The notes under the pieces: generated by a model
Databases searched by the model: none
The model's input: the letters and a program-made list of their open reading frames with translations, nothing else
What the model was told of the DNA's origin: nothing
Shown: positions 27,632-36,205 of the stretch, one piece after another
Layout: every line of letters begins with the position of its first letter
How positions within the stretch are numbered: position 1 is the stretch's first letter
Made by a program: the position numbers and the translations under genes
Source of the DNA: Streptomyces candidus
GTDB lineage: Bacteria > Actinomycetota > Actinomycetes > Streptomycetales > Streptomycetaceae
Direction of reading: 5' to 3'
DNA length: 64,000 nucleotides
Assembly: GCF_014207445.1 (NCBI RefSeq)
Contig: NZ_JACHEM010000005.1
Span: 434,001 to 498,000 of the forward strand

Positions 27632-28657
27632 TCAGGTCGAGGCCCTTCGCACCAGCGTCGTGCGCAGCACGACGTGGCGCCAGGCGGCGTCCCGGCCGTC
27701 GATGTCCTGCAGGAGCATCCGGACCATGGTGCGGCCCATCTCCTCCACCGGCTGATGGACGCTGGTGAGTTGCGGATCCGTGTGCCGGGCGAAGGGGGTG
27801 TCGTCGAACCCCACGACGGCCACGTCCTCGGGCACCCGACGGCCTGCCGCGCGCAGCGTGTGCAGGACGCCGGCGGCCATCAGATCGGACGCGGCGAACA
27901 CCGCGTCGAGATCGGGATGGCGGCGGAGCAGCTCGGTGGCCGCCCGCTGTCCGCTCTCCTCGGAGAAGTCGCCCTCGGCGATCCAGGACGGCTCGACGCC
28001 GCCGAACGCCTGGACCATCGCCTCCCGGTACCCGCGCAGGCGGCTCTGCGCGACGTACATGTCCAGCGGTCCGGTGATGGTGGCGATGGCCTTCCGCCCG
28101 GTTTCCACCAGGTGCCGGACGGCTGCTCGTGCTCCGCCCACGTTGTCCGAGTCGACGTAGGAGACGGACTCCTCGGCCCAGCGGCGGCCACTGAGGAGGA
28201 GCGGCAGTTCCAGCTCGGTGAGCATGTCCGGCAGGGGGTCACGGTCGTGGACGGAGACCAGCAGCACGCCGTCCACCCCGCCCGCCCGCGCGTACTGAGT
28301 GAAGCGTGTCCGCTCCTTGTCGTTCCGGATCAGGGTGAGGAGTAACTGGGTCTCACTGTCGGCGAGTTCTGCGCTGATCGCGCGGACGATCTCGGAGTAG
28401 AAGGGCTCCGCGAAGAAGCGCCGCTCGGTGTCCGTGATGATCAGCGCGACGGCCCCTGTGCGGTTGCCGGCCAGGGCACGCGCGGCGTGGTTGGGGACGT
28501 AGCCCAGCTCGGAGATCGCCTGTTCGACCAGAAGCCGGGTGGCCTCCTTCACACCGGGCGCGCGGTTGACGACGCGGGACACCGTGCCCCGCCCGACGCC
28601 CGCGTGCGCGGCCACCTCCTCCAGGGTGGGCGGGCCGGTGCGTCCGTGCGTCACCAT
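27632..28657 (-). CDS. LacI family regulator, CebR-like
   Basis: A 341-residue LacI regulator. The HTH is TLEEVAAHAGVGRGTVSRVV, the hinge helix is PNHAARALAGNRTGAVALII, and the sugar-binding domain contains DGVLLVSVHDRDPLPDMLTE and DAVFAASDLMAAGVLHTLRA. It resembles CebR, the cello-oligosaccharide repressor of Streptomyces that binds TGGGAGCGCTCCCA. Copies of exactly that box lie next to the cellulose-degrading genes in this window. ATG 28657 has GGAGGT upstream; a longer frame to 28723 is less likely. Codon 105 is TTA (28343-28345), so its translation may depend on the bldA tRNA. Confidence 0.85.
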   Translation of the reverse strand: MVTHGRTGPPTLEEVAAHAGVGRGTVSRVVNRAPGVKEATRLLVEQAISELGYVPNHAARALAGNRTGAVALIITDTERRFFAEPFYSEIVRAISAELADSETQLLLTLIRNDKERTRFTQYARAGGVDGVLLVSVHDRDPLPDMLTELELPLLLSGRRWAEESVSYVDSDNVGGARAAVRHLVETGRKAIATITGPLDMYVAQSRLRGYREAMVQAFGGVEPSWIAEGDFSEESGQRAATELLRRHPDLDAVFAASDLMAAGVLHTLRAAGRRVPEDVAVVGFDDTPFARHTDPQLTSVHQPVEEMGRTMVRMLLQDIDGRDAAWRHVVLRTTLVRRAST

Positions 28658-29083
28658 CGTGTGCGACCTCCAGGGGAACGGGTCCAGTCTCCGAACCACC
28701 CGTCGGCTCGCAGACGTGCACATCGAATCACCGGAGAGCCCTTGTCCTCACCGAATTGGCGGGACTCGACGGTTCCGATGGGACCTCGTCCCCCACGTGT
28801 TCCGGCCGCGCCACGGTGCCCGGCGACCCCCCCGCTCCGACGAAACGCGCGGCGGCCCGGTGACAGGAATCGGCACCGGCACCCGCATCACCACGGATAC
28901 CAGCACCACCAGCGGCCCCGCCCCCTCGGCCGCGTGCAGCCGCACTGCCCGCGCACGGGACGTACCGGCGTTCGCGGTGGCGTGGGTCGCGACCTCTGCT
29001 GCCGGAGGAGCCGCCGGCACGGATGATCATCGGGAGGGGACGTGCCCAGGCGGAGCCTCACAACTTCGGAGGCGCGGCTCCGG
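28658..29083. other. Intergenic, no gene recognised
   Basis: The stretch upstream of the CebR-like gene has no recognisable coding sequence. It should contain that gene's promoter; no CebR-type box was found in it. Confidence 0.4.
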
Positions 29084-29145
29084 GGGCAGGGCAAGCCGAA
29101 GGGCAACCACGATGCTGCCTCGTGGTTGCCCTTCCGACCTGCCCG
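29084..29145 (-). terminator. Long interrupted hairpin after the sugar dehydrogenase gene
   Basis: A perfect 14-base stem GAAGGGCAACCACG (29098-29111) with its complement (29121-29134) closes a 9-base loop. An outer helix GGGCAGG (29084-29090) with CCTGCCC (29139-29145) extends it. It lies about 125 bases beyond the stop of the minus-strand dehydrogenase gene and is probably its terminator. Confidence 0.6.
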
Positions 29146-29226
29146 CAGGGACTCGCCCGTCACCACCTCGGTCGGCGGGAACCTTCCCGACCGGTGCGGG
29201 TCCGCGCTCCCCGGGCATTCGTTCCC

Positions 29227-29266
29227 GGTTCGGCGGTTCGGCGGTTCGGCGGTTCGGCGGTTCGGC
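29227..29266. repeat. Five tandem copies of GGTTCGGC
   Basis: The 8-base unit GGTTCGGC is repeated five times without error immediately downstream of the minus-strand sugar dehydrogenase stop codon. It is a simple-sequence repeat that could vary in length between strains. Confidence 0.9.
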
Positions 29267-29269
29267 GCC

Positions 29270-30835
29270 TCAGCGGCCGACGGCGCAGGCGTCCCCGTTG
29301 AGCATGAATCGCGACGGTGACGACGAGTTGCCGGTGTGATCGGCGAGATAGCCGAGGGTGACGCTCGCACCGGGAGCGATCGTGGCGTTGTGCGATGCGT
29401 CGGCCGCCTCGATCGTGTTGCTTCTCTGGGTCAGGTCGGTGTTCCAGTCAGAGATGACGGTCTGTCCCAGCGCCAGTGGGAATTCGAGTGTCCAGCCGTT
29501 CACCGGGGTGGTCCCGGTGTTGGTGACGGTGAGGTCGACCGTCGTACCGGTGCCCCAGGTTCGCACGGTGCGGTCCACGCGACACGTCGGCTCCTGCCGG
29601 GCGAACGACACCCGGTGCAGGCCGCCCGGCAGGTCGTTGACCACGTAGAACTCTCCGTCGACGGTCGTGCCGATCGACGTCACCTGGGTGGGCATCTCCC
29701 CGATCTCGGCCTGCTCGTAGCCGCCCTTGCCGTCCGGGCGCAGTGCCCAGACCGTGGCCGAGCAGTAGTCGGTCGCGATGTACGTCCCGCCGACCAGGTC
29801 CGCGTACGTGCGGCCCCGGTAGACCTGGCCGCCTATGACCGAGCACCCGCCGGTGTAGGGGGAGTACGTGAAGACCGGCTCGGTGTACTTCTCGCCGGGC
29901 AGGCACCTGCCACCGGCGAATTCCTCCAGGCCCTCGTAGCACGACCAGCCGAGGTTCAGCCCTCCCTGCCCGGGGGCGAGGTGGTTCACTTCCTCCCAGC
30001 GTCCCTGGCCGACGTCGCCGATCCACATCGAGCCGTCGGCGCGGTCGAAGGAGAACCGCCACGGGTTGCGCAGTCCGTACAGCCATATTTCCTCGCGGGC
30101 GCCGGGTGTGTCCACGAAGGGATTGTCCTCGGGCACGCAATAGGCGAGCGGGCCGCAGCTGCGGCTCACGTCGACGCGCAGAATCTTGCCCAGCAGGGTG
30201 TCCAGCCGCTGGCCCGCGCGCAGGGGGTCCGCGGAACCGCCGCCGTCCCCGATGCTCCAGTACAGGTGGCCGTCGGGACCGAACGCGAGCTGACCGCCGT
30301 TGTGGTTGCTGTGCTCGGCGTGCTCCTCGGAGAGCAGGACCTCGAGGCGGGACTCGTCGAGCCGGTAACGGGCGAGCGTGACCGCGCCGTCCGGCAGTGC
30401 CGTGTACGCCAGGTACAGATCCTGGCTGTCGGCGAAGTCGGACGGGACGGCGATTCCGAGTAGGCCGCGCTCGTTGCCGGATTCGTCCACGACAGAGGTG
30501 ATGTCGATGAGGGGGGCCCGGCCCAGACCGGTATCGGGGTGGTAGACGCGCACGGTGCCGGACTTCTCGGCGATGAACATCCGCCCCGTGGAGTCATCGG
30601 GGGCGACGAGGGCGGTCGGTCGTCTCAACCCGGAGGCCACCTGCGTGGTGGTAGCACTGAGTGACGACAGAGGGACCTGCGGGGCGTCCCGCGCGGCCCC
30701 CGGCGTCCGGGTCGGCACGCTGTCCGACGTTGCAGGGGGTGTGGCCGCCAAGGACGGGGACGTGACGGGCGGCGAGGCGAGGGTAGTCAGGAAAAGGGCC
30801 GGCAGAAGGAGTCGGGCCCAGCGGCGTCGTGACAT
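29270..30835 (-). CDS. Secreted PQQ-dependent sugar dehydrogenase with CBM2
   Basis: A 521-residue exported protein. A signal peptide (RRRWARLLLPALFLTTLASP) is followed by a six-bladed-propeller glucose/sorbosone dehydrogenase domain (about 55-410) and a C-terminal cellulose-binding CBM2 (about 420-521). The propeller shows ERGLLGIAVPSDFA, HNGGQLAFGPDGHLYWSIGD and LYGLRNPWRFSFDR, the PQQ/calcium-site motifs of this family. The CBM2 ends with FMLNGDAC. ATG 30835 has GGAG upstream. It lies downstream of a cellulose LPMO gene on the same strand. Family members oxidise sugars at the lactol carbon. Here it may feed electrons to the neighbouring LPMOs (inference). Confidence 0.88.
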   Translation of the reverse strand: MSRRRWARLLLPALFLTTLASPPVTSPSLAATPPATSDSVPTRTPGAARDAPQVPLSSLSATTTQVASGLRRPTALVAPDDSTGRMFIAEKSGTVRVYHPDTGLGRAPLIDITSVVDESGNERGLLGIAVPSDFADSQDLYLAYTALPDGAVTLARYRLDESRLEVLLSEEHAEHSNHNGGQLAFGPDGHLYWSIGDGGGSADPLRAGQRLDTLLGKILRVDVSRSCGPLAYCVPEDNPFVDTPGAREEIWLYGLRNPWRFSFDRADGSMWIGDVGQGRWEEVNHLAPGQGGLNLGWSCYEGLEEFAGGRCLPGEKYTEPVFTYSPYTGGCSVIGGQVYRGRTYADLVGGTYIATDYCSATVWALRPDGKGGYEQAEIGEMPTQVTSIGTTVDGEFYVVNDLPGGLHRVSFARQEPTCRVDRTVRTWGTGTTVDLTVTNTGTTPVNGWTLEFPLALGQTVISDWNTDLTQRSNTIEAADASHNATIAPGASVTLGYLADHTGNSSSPSRFMLNGDACAVGR

Positions 30836-31000
30836 ATCGGCTCCGGAGGTGATGCGTTGGCACAGTGAGGAACGTGCACGGCGGGGGACACCTGCTCTTG
30901 GTGGAGCGCTCAGGCGGCAGCGCCTCTCGGGGGCGGCGGGGCGCGACCCGACCGCAGTCCGCCTGCCGGCGAACTCCCCTCGCCCCGTACGGGCATGCTC

Positions 31001-31037
31001 GCGTACGGGCGCGTACGGGCGCGTACGGGCGCGTACG
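31001..31037. repeat. Tandem repeat of GCGTACGGGC
   Basis: Three exact and one partial copy of the 10-base unit GCGTACGGGC lie in the gap between the AA10 gene and the PQQ dehydrogenase, about 165 bases upstream of the latter's start. The 10-base period is close to one helical turn, so all copies face the same side of the DNA. Confidence 0.9.
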
Positions 31038-31154
31038 TCGCGGCGGATGCCACGGGCAGTGGCGTTCCGGCCGACGGGCAGACCGCCTGATGACATGGCG
31101 GCCTGCCCTGGGGCGGTACGTCCGGGAAGGGAAGCAGTCCGACGACCGGTCAGG

Positions 31155-31826
31155 TCAGCGGAAGTTGACGTCGCTGCAGAGGAAGTACGTCTGGTCCATG
31201 TGCGAGGCCTGCCAGATCGTGTAGACGACGTGGCGACCGCTGTAGTCGGACGTACTCACGGGGATCGAGTAGTTCTGGCTGGGCGCGTACCGGCCGGTGC
31301 GCGCCACCAGCTCGAGGTCGCTCCAGCGCATCACCTGGGTGGCGGGGTCGAAGCCCTGCCGGGTCACGTAGACCAGGAAGTAGTCCGCGCCGTGGCTGGC
31401 CTGGTCGTACAGCTTGACACTGAAGTTGGCGCCGATGTCCGTGGTCTTCCACGGGCCCACGCTGTCCATGGCGTTGTAGCGACCGCCCTCGGTCCGGCCG
31501 CCGCTGCACAGCTGCCCGTCCGGCACGACGCCCTGGAAGTTGCCGCCGGAGCCGTTGCGATACAGACCGTTCCAGTTCCACATGGCGTTCGGGTTGGCCT
31601 GCCACGCCTGCCAGCACATGGGGTCCTGCTGTGCCATGGCCGGGTTCTGGAAGTCGCTGCCCCAGCGCTGCCAGCAGCCGTAACTGCGCGATGACGGGTC
31701 TACGACCGACCCGTGGGCGGCGGCGGTATTGCTCCAGGTGAACAGGCTGAGCAGCACCGTGACCAGAGCGGTCAGGACGAGCGTCAGACGACGCCGCACG
31801 CCATGATCGTGCGCATGACAATCCAT
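31155..31826 (-). CDS. AA10 lytic polysaccharide monooxygenase (LPMO10B-like)
   Basis: A 223-residue secreted copper enzyme. After a signal peptide ending NTAAA, the mature protein begins HGSVVDPSSRSYGCW; the N-terminal His and the His of QASHGADYFLVYV form the copper-binding histidine brace. QTYFLCSD supplies the axial Phe position. The sequence closely follows the Streptomyces LPMO10B type, which acts on cellulose and chitin with C1/C4 cleavage. It has no binding module. ATG 31826 has a perfect AAGGAG site. A CebR-type box (TGGGAGCGCTCCCG) lies at 31883-31896, 57 bases upstream. The PQQ dehydrogenase follows on the same strand. Confidence 0.93.
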   Translation of the reverse strand: MDCHAHDHGVRRRLTLVLTALVTVLLSLFTWSNTAAAHGSVVDPSSRSYGCWQRWGSDFQNPAMAQQDPMCWQAWQANPNAMWNWNGLYRNGSGGNFQGVVPDGQLCSGGRTEGGRYNAMDSVGPWKTTDIGANFSVKLYDQASHGADYFLVYVTRQGFDPATQVMRWSDLELVARTGRYAPSQNYSIPVSTSDYSGRHVVYTIWQASHMDQTYFLCSDVNFR

Positions 31827-31882
31827 GATCTCCTTCTTTCGTGGGGGGAATGGTGGATCTTCTGGAGGGGGATGTGGTGGCG

Positions 31883-31896
31883 TGGGAGCGCTCCCG
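31883..31896. promoter_or_regulatory. CebR-type operator upstream of the AA10 gene
   Basis: TGGGAGCGCTCCCG differs in one end base from the CebR consensus TGGGAGCGCTCCCA. It lies 57 bases before the start codon of the minus-strand LPMO10B-like gene. Confidence 0.8.
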
Positions 31897-32448
31897 CGAT
31901 TCCAGATTGCTCGTCACGAAACGAGGCGGCAACGTCTGTTCACGCCACTTTCACGCCGCGGATGGCGCGAAGTATCACGGTCGACGGGGCCTGCCTGCGG
32001 CGGGTACGACGGTCGCGGGGCCGCCTATGGAGCGATTTCCCGTGCTCTTTTGCGGCGCTGAGTGCGACCTCCACAACCACGGTGACCCCCGGCCCGACGT
32101 GCCCATGTACAACGGGCGGCGGGCGGGGACGCGGGAGGGGAAGTGGGCAGAAGCCGCGTGTCGCGGATGCGTGGCAGATGGCGGAAGTTGCGGGTTTCCC
32201 GGGGCCGAGGGCCGAGCGGGCGGTTGCGGGCGGGACGGCACCCAAACGGCTCGATCCTTCGCAGCCCGGCAGCCCGTGGGTGCCGCCCAGGACCACCGGC
32301 TGCGACGAAGCGGCGGCCGGTGTCGGGGGCCCCGCGCGTCCCGGCACCACTCGGCCGAGGGCGACGCCATTGCGGGCCGCTCCCAACTCCCTTTCGTGCA
32401 AGGGGAATTCAATCAAGAAGGAGCGCGACGCGGCTGAGCAGGCATTTT

Positions 32449-32462
32449 GAAAGCGCTTCGAC
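32449..32462. promoter_or_regulatory. LacI-type inverted repeat
   Basis: TGAAAGCGCTTCGA carries the AAGCGCTT core typical of LacI-family operators. It lies 67 bases from the perfect CebR box at 32530-32543, in the divergent control region of the two LPMO genes. Confidence 0.5.
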
Positions 32463-32529
32463 ATTATCCGTTCACCGGGGTTGTCAGGGACATGGGCCGA
32501 CTCCTACAGTCCGGACCAAGTCAGTGATG

Positions 32530-32543
32530 TGGGAGCGCTCCCA
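32530..32543. promoter_or_regulatory. CebR operator upstream of the CBM2-linked LPMO
   Basis: TGGGAGCGCTCCCA is a perfect palindromic CebR box. Cellobiose or cellotriose releases CebR from such boxes in studied Streptomyces. Confidence 0.9.
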
Positions 32544-32556
32544 CTTCCCCCCGTTG

Positions 32557-32570
32557 TAGGAGCGTTCCCA
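32557..32570. promoter_or_regulatory. Imperfect second CebR-like box
   Basis: TAGGAGCGTTCCCA matches the CebR box at 12 of 14 positions and lies 13 bases after the perfect box, about 1.3 helical turns beyond it. Confidence 0.6.
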
Positions 32571-32615
32571 CATCCCGTTCGCGAGTCCGGTTGATCCTCC
32601 GAAAGAGGTCCCCGC

Positions 32616-32948
32616 ATGCGACCGACATCGCATCACCCCCGCGGCGTCCGTGCCCTGTTGGGCGCACTGCTCACCACTCTCGTCACCACGGCCGCTCTGC
32701 GGCGTTCAACGAGGTCGGCGACCACAGCCGCTCCACCGTCACCTCCTACACGGACGCCCCGGCGGTCCCTGGCCACTCGGCACCACCCTGGCCTGGGGCG
32801 CCCCGCCCGCCTGACCCGCGCGGCACCCCGCCCCTCACCTCCCCTCCCGTCCGGCGACGCATCCGCACCCGGACGGGCGGGGGCTCCACCCCTTCCCGGC
32901 ACGACCCCTACGAAGAAGGCACAGGAGACGCGATGGTCCGAAACGTGA
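32616..32948 (+). pseudogene. Orphan signal-peptide remnant in the LPMO leader
   Basis: ATG 32616 is preceded by GAAAGAGG and starts a frame beginning MRPTSHHPRGVRALLGALLT followed by TLVTTAAL, a convincing export signal. It is then out of frame with a protein-like stretch AFNEVGDHSRSTVTSYTDAP in the neighbouring frame. It looks like the 5' end of a secreted-enzyme gene whose body was lost by deletion. It now lies between the CebR box and the intact LPMO. The frame runs 16 bases into that gene, so it may be translated as a leader. Confidence 0.5.
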
Positions 32949-34048
32949 TCGGAAGAAGAAGCCGGCTGATTACCCTGGCGGCTGTGCTGGCGACCCTGCT
33001 GGGCGGCCTCGGCCTCACCCTGCTCGGACAGGACGAGGCGGAAGCTCACGGTGTGGCGATGATGCCCGGTTCGCGTACGTATCTCTGCTACGTGGACGGA
33101 CGCACCGCCACCGGCGGGATGGACCCGACGAACCCGGCGTGCAAGGCCGCACTCGCCGAGAGCGGCGCCTCCGCGCTGTACAACTGGTTCGCGGTGCTCG
33201 ACTCCAACGCCGGCGGACGCGGCGAGGGTTACGTGCCGGACGGCAAGCTCTGCAGTGCCGGCGACCGTTCCCCGTACAACTTCACCGGCTACAACGCCAC
33301 CCGGGCCGACTGGCCGCGCACGCACCTCACGTCCGGGGCGACGATGAAGGTCCGGTACAGCAACTGGGCCGCGCACCCGGGTGACTTCCGGGTGTACCTG
33401 TCCAAGCCCGGTTACTCGCCCACCACCGCGCTGGGCTGGGGAGACCTCGAGCTGATCCAGACGGTCACCAATCCCGTGCAGTCCGGCGCTGTGGGCACCG
33501 ACGGAGGCGCGTACACCTGGGACTTGAGGCTGCCCTCGGGCCGCTCGGGCGACGCGGTGCTGTTCATCCAGTGGGTGCGGTCGGACAGCCAGGAGAACTT
33601 CTTCTCCTGCTCCGACATCGTCTTCGACGGCGGCAACGGCGAGGTGACCGGCATCCGGGGCTCCGGCGGTACCCCGAACCCGACGCCCACTCCGACGCCC
33701 ACCCCGACCCCGACGCCTCCCCCGACGGACCCTCCGCACACCGGGACGTGCATGGCCGTCTACAACGTGACGAACTCCTGGAACGGCGGTTTCCAGGGGA
33801 ACGTGGAGGTCATGAACCATGGCACGACACCGCGCAACGGATGGACCGTGGCGTGGAAGCCGGGCAGCGGCACCAAGCTCAACCAGGTCTGGAACGGCAC
33901 GCTGAGCACGCCGCCCGACGGCACGGTCTCGGTCAAGAACGTCGATCACAACCGGACCATCCCGGCCGACGGCAGTGTCACCTTCGGCTTCACCGCGACC
34001 TCGACCGGCAACAACTTCCCGGTCGGCACGATCGGTTGCACCGGCTGA
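32933..34048 (+). CDS. celS2: AA10 cellulose LPMO with CBM2 (CelS2-like)
   Basis: A 371-residue secreted copper monooxygenase. The signal peptide ends EAEA, and the mature protein starts HGVAMMPGSRTYLCYVDG. The second copper His is in NWAAHPGDFRVYL, and QENFFSCSD holds the axial Phe. The catalytic domain is joined by a Pro-Thr-rich linker to a C-terminal cellulose-binding CBM2 (about 270-371). The order and sequence match Streptomyces CelS2/LPMO10C, a C1-oxidising cellulose enzyme that is synergistic with LPMO10B. ATG 32933 has AGGAG at 32923. CebR boxes lie about 360-400 bases upstream, behind the orphan signal-peptide remnant. Confidence 0.93.
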   Translation: MVRNVIGRRSRLITLAAVLATLLGGLGLTLLGQDEAEAHGVAMMPGSRTYLCYVDGRTATGGMDPTNPACKAALAESGASALYNWFAVLDSNAGGRGEGYVPDGKLCSAGDRSPYNFTGYNATRADWPRTHLTSGATMKVRYSNWAAHPGDFRVYLSKPGYSPTTALGWGDLELIQTVTNPVQSGAVGTDGGAYTWDLRLPSGRSGDAVLFIQWVRSDSQENFFSCSDIVFDGGNGEVTGIRGSGGTPNPTPTPTPTPTPTPPPTDPPHTGTCMAVYNVTNSWNGGFQGNVEVMNHGTTPRNGWTVAWKPGSGTKLNQVWNGTLSTPPDGTVSVKNVDHNRTIPADGSVTFGFTATSTGNNFPVGTIGCTG

Positions 34049-34077
34049 TCCGCGTTCTGCCGGCGGAACTGCACGGC

Positions 34078-34121
34078 GGGCCGCCCGCGGACCGATCGAA
34101 AGATCATTCCGCGGGCGGCCC
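34078..34121 (+). terminator. Hairpin terminator after the CBM2-linked LPMO
   Basis: GGGCCGCCCGCGG (34078-34090) pairs perfectly with CCGCGGGCGGCCC (34109-34121) over an 18-base loop, 30 bases after the stop codon. Confidence 0.8.
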
Positions 34122-34289
34122 CACGCCGATCCGCTCCCCGGCTCGGACGTGAACCCTCCGGCGACGTCCGTTCCGGCTTGGGCCTTCAACAGCCCGCTGT
34201 AACGGCGAGGTGGAAACCGGCCGCCAGGCCGCCTCGGGACTGTCCGAGGCCGTGGCCGCCCGACTCGAGAGCAAAGCCGCCGGGCGGCA

Positions 34290-34424
34290 CCCTTTCAGAT
34301 CCCGTAAACGCCGGTAGGCGTGGTAGGCGCGATCCCGCGGGTCGCACCTGTTGGGCACGTCCTGCCACGAGGCTCCGGTCCGGATCCGCCACCGTATGCC
34401 GTCCCTCACCTGCCGCCGTGTCCG
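34290..34424 (-). pseudogene. IS5 family transposase N-terminal remnant
   Basis: The minus strand reads RRQVRDGIRWRIRTGASWQD then VPNRCDPRDRAYHAYRRL. This is the N-terminal helix-turn-helix region of IS5-type transposases ('R..V.DGI.WR.RTG.PWRDVP..YGPW'). Nothing of the catalytic DDE core follows. Confidence 0.65.
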
Positions 34425-34538
34425 CACCGGTGGGGGACCAGGCTCTCTGGGTGGGCCGACCACGTCGGGCGGCCCTGAGCACACGACGCCTTATCAGTCT
34501 CATGATCGCCGAGCTGTCCGTGCACGCTGGCCGGCCGA

Positions 34539-34614
34539 GGGCACTCCGGGGCCGGCCACCGATACCTCTGAGCCGGCCACAGGCACTCCCGGGCCGGCCA
34601 CAGGCACTCGCGGC
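34539..34614. repeat. 21-bp tandem repeat, about 3.6 copies
   Basis: Degenerate copies of a 21-base unit ending GCCGGCCAC (unit three at 34581-34601). They lie just downstream of the GH5 gene, which ends at 34660 on the minus strand. Confidence 0.75.
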
Positions 34615-34659
34615 CGGCGGGGCTCTGGACCGGCCCGAGCCCCGCCGACCACGAGGCGG

Positions 34660-36078
34660 TCAGCTGGTGGGGAAGCTGTCCGGGGTGCTGACCCGGCTCT
34701 TTATGAACGCTCCCGACTCGGTCAGCACGCCACTGCTGCTGTAGTCGCTGCCACGGCAGGTTCCCGGCTTGAGCGCCGCGCTGCCCTCGTTCGCGTCGGA
34801 GAAGGTCCAGTTCGCGTAGCCGATGCCCAGCTGATCGAGCAGGTCCAGCCAGGCCGTGCTGCTCGCCCGGTCCATCGCGCCGCCGCCGGTGGCGCTCACC
34901 GTGCCGAACTCGGTGACGAAGAGCGGCAGCTTCGAGGCCGCCCGGCTCAGCGTGGCGCGGTAGTTGTCCTTGTGGCTGGCGGCATAGAAGTGGAACGCGT
35001 ACATGATGTTGGTGGCGTTCACCGGGTTGGCGATGATCTCGCTCTCGCTGGAACCGTCGGAGACGCCGAGGGAGGACCAGCCCCGGGTGCCGACGATGAT
35101 GACGGCATCGGGGTCGGCTGCCCGGATCACCGGGATGACCTGCTCGGCGTAGGTCTTGATGGCCGCCCAGCTCACTCCGTTTGGTTCGTTGGCGATCTCG
35201 TAGATGACGTTCTTCTTGTCGGCGTTGCGGGCTGCGACGGAGGCGAAGAAGGTCTTCGCGCGGCTGAGGTTGTAGTTCGGGTCACCCGGCGTCAGCGTGT
35301 GGAAATCGATCATGGCGTACATGCCCCGGGCCTCGGCCATGTCGACGAGACTGTTCACGCGGCTGGTGAATCTCGCCGGATCGGTTTCGTAACCGTTCTC
35401 CTGCACGTACATGGCAACGCGGAACAGGTCCGACTTCCAGTCCTTCGCCAGGGCGTCCAACGACGCGCCGTTGTAGCACTGGTCGAACCACTGGATGCCG
35501 TGCGTGCTCATGCCGCGCAGCTGGATCGGGCGGTCGTACTGGTTGCACAGTCGTACGCCGCAGACGCGGAGCTGACCGTTGACGGCGACGGGAGTGCCGG
35601 TGGCGGGCGGGTCGGTCGGGCCCGGCGGGTCGGTGGGGCCGGGGGGATCGGTGGGGTCGGGGCTGGGCTCGCCGGTCGCGCCCGTGCAGGTCACGCCGTT
35701 GAGGGCAAAAGCGCTGGGCTTCGGGTTGGCCCCGGTTGTCGAACCCACGAAGCCCATGTCGGCGGTCGCGCCGGTTGCCAGGGTGCGGTTCCAGTCGGCG
35801 CCGGTGACAGTGACCGCGGACCCGGTCTGCGACCAGGTGGCGCTCCATCCCTGGACGACCTTCTGGCCCGCGTCCGGCATCGTGAACTTCAGCGCCCATC
35901 CGCTGACGGGATCACCCAGGTTGGTGACCTTCACGTTGGCCTGGAAACCGCCTTGCCACTGATTGGTGACTGTGTAGTCGACTCGGCAGCCGACGGCGGC
36001 GCTCGCCGTGGGGCTGGCCAGTGCCACGAGCCCGAGGGCCGTCACGCAGGCCGCCAGTAAAGCTATGAGACGTCTCAA
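34660..36078 (-). CDS. Secreted GH5 endoglucanase with N-terminal CBM2
   Basis: A 472-residue cellulase. After a signal peptide (cut after TASA, about residue 28) come a CBM2 (about 29-132), a Pro-Thr-Asp linker (about 135-162) and a GH5 catalytic domain. The acid/base is Glu298 in YEIANEPNG and the nucleophile Glu390 in FVTEFGTV. I place the start at TTG 36078: it has AGGAGG 6 bases upstream and opens directly into the signal peptide, while no ATG or GTG does. Codon 7 is TTA (36058-36060), unusual in Streptomyces and implying bldA dependence. A perfect CebR box lies at 36206-36219, about 130 bases upstream. It is divergent from the GH9 cellulase. Confidence 0.92.
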   Translation of the reverse strand: MRRLIALLAACVTALGLVALASPTASAAVGCRVDYTVTNQWQGGFQANVKVTNLGDPVSGWALKFTMPDAGQKVVQGWSATWSQTGSAVTVTGADWNRTLATGATADMGFVGSTTGANPKPSAFALNGVTCTGATGEPSPDPTDPPGPTDPPGPTDPPATGTPVAVNGQLRVCGVRLCNQYDRPIQLRGMSTHGIQWFDQCYNGASLDALAKDWKSDLFRVAMYVQENGYETDPARFTSRVNSLVDMAEARGMYAMIDFHTLTPGDPNYNLSRAKTFFASVAARNADKKNVIYEIANEPNGVSWAAIKTYAEQVIPVIRAADPDAVIIVGTRGWSSLGVSDGSSESEIIANPVNATNIMYAFHFYAASHKDNYRATLSRAASKLPLFVTEFGTVSATGGGAMDRASSTAWLDLLDQLGIGYANWTFSDANEGSAALKPGTCRGSDYSSSGVLTESGAFIKSRVSTPDSFPTS

Positions 36079-36205
36079 GGCGTTCCTCCTGATGTAGGCG
36101 GAATGGATCGCACAGGACCCAAGAGGTTGCGGAACGCGCACCCAACGGGCTGGAACACCCCGTCGAGACGGAACGGAGCCCGGGAGTGCATGGGGGCCAG
36201 TTCGG

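Noticed and set aside
30555..31694. 379-codon plus-strand frame across the AA10/PQQ dehydrogenase gap
   Set aside because: It runs through the tandem repeats and antisense to two well-supported genes, with no domain and no start signal.
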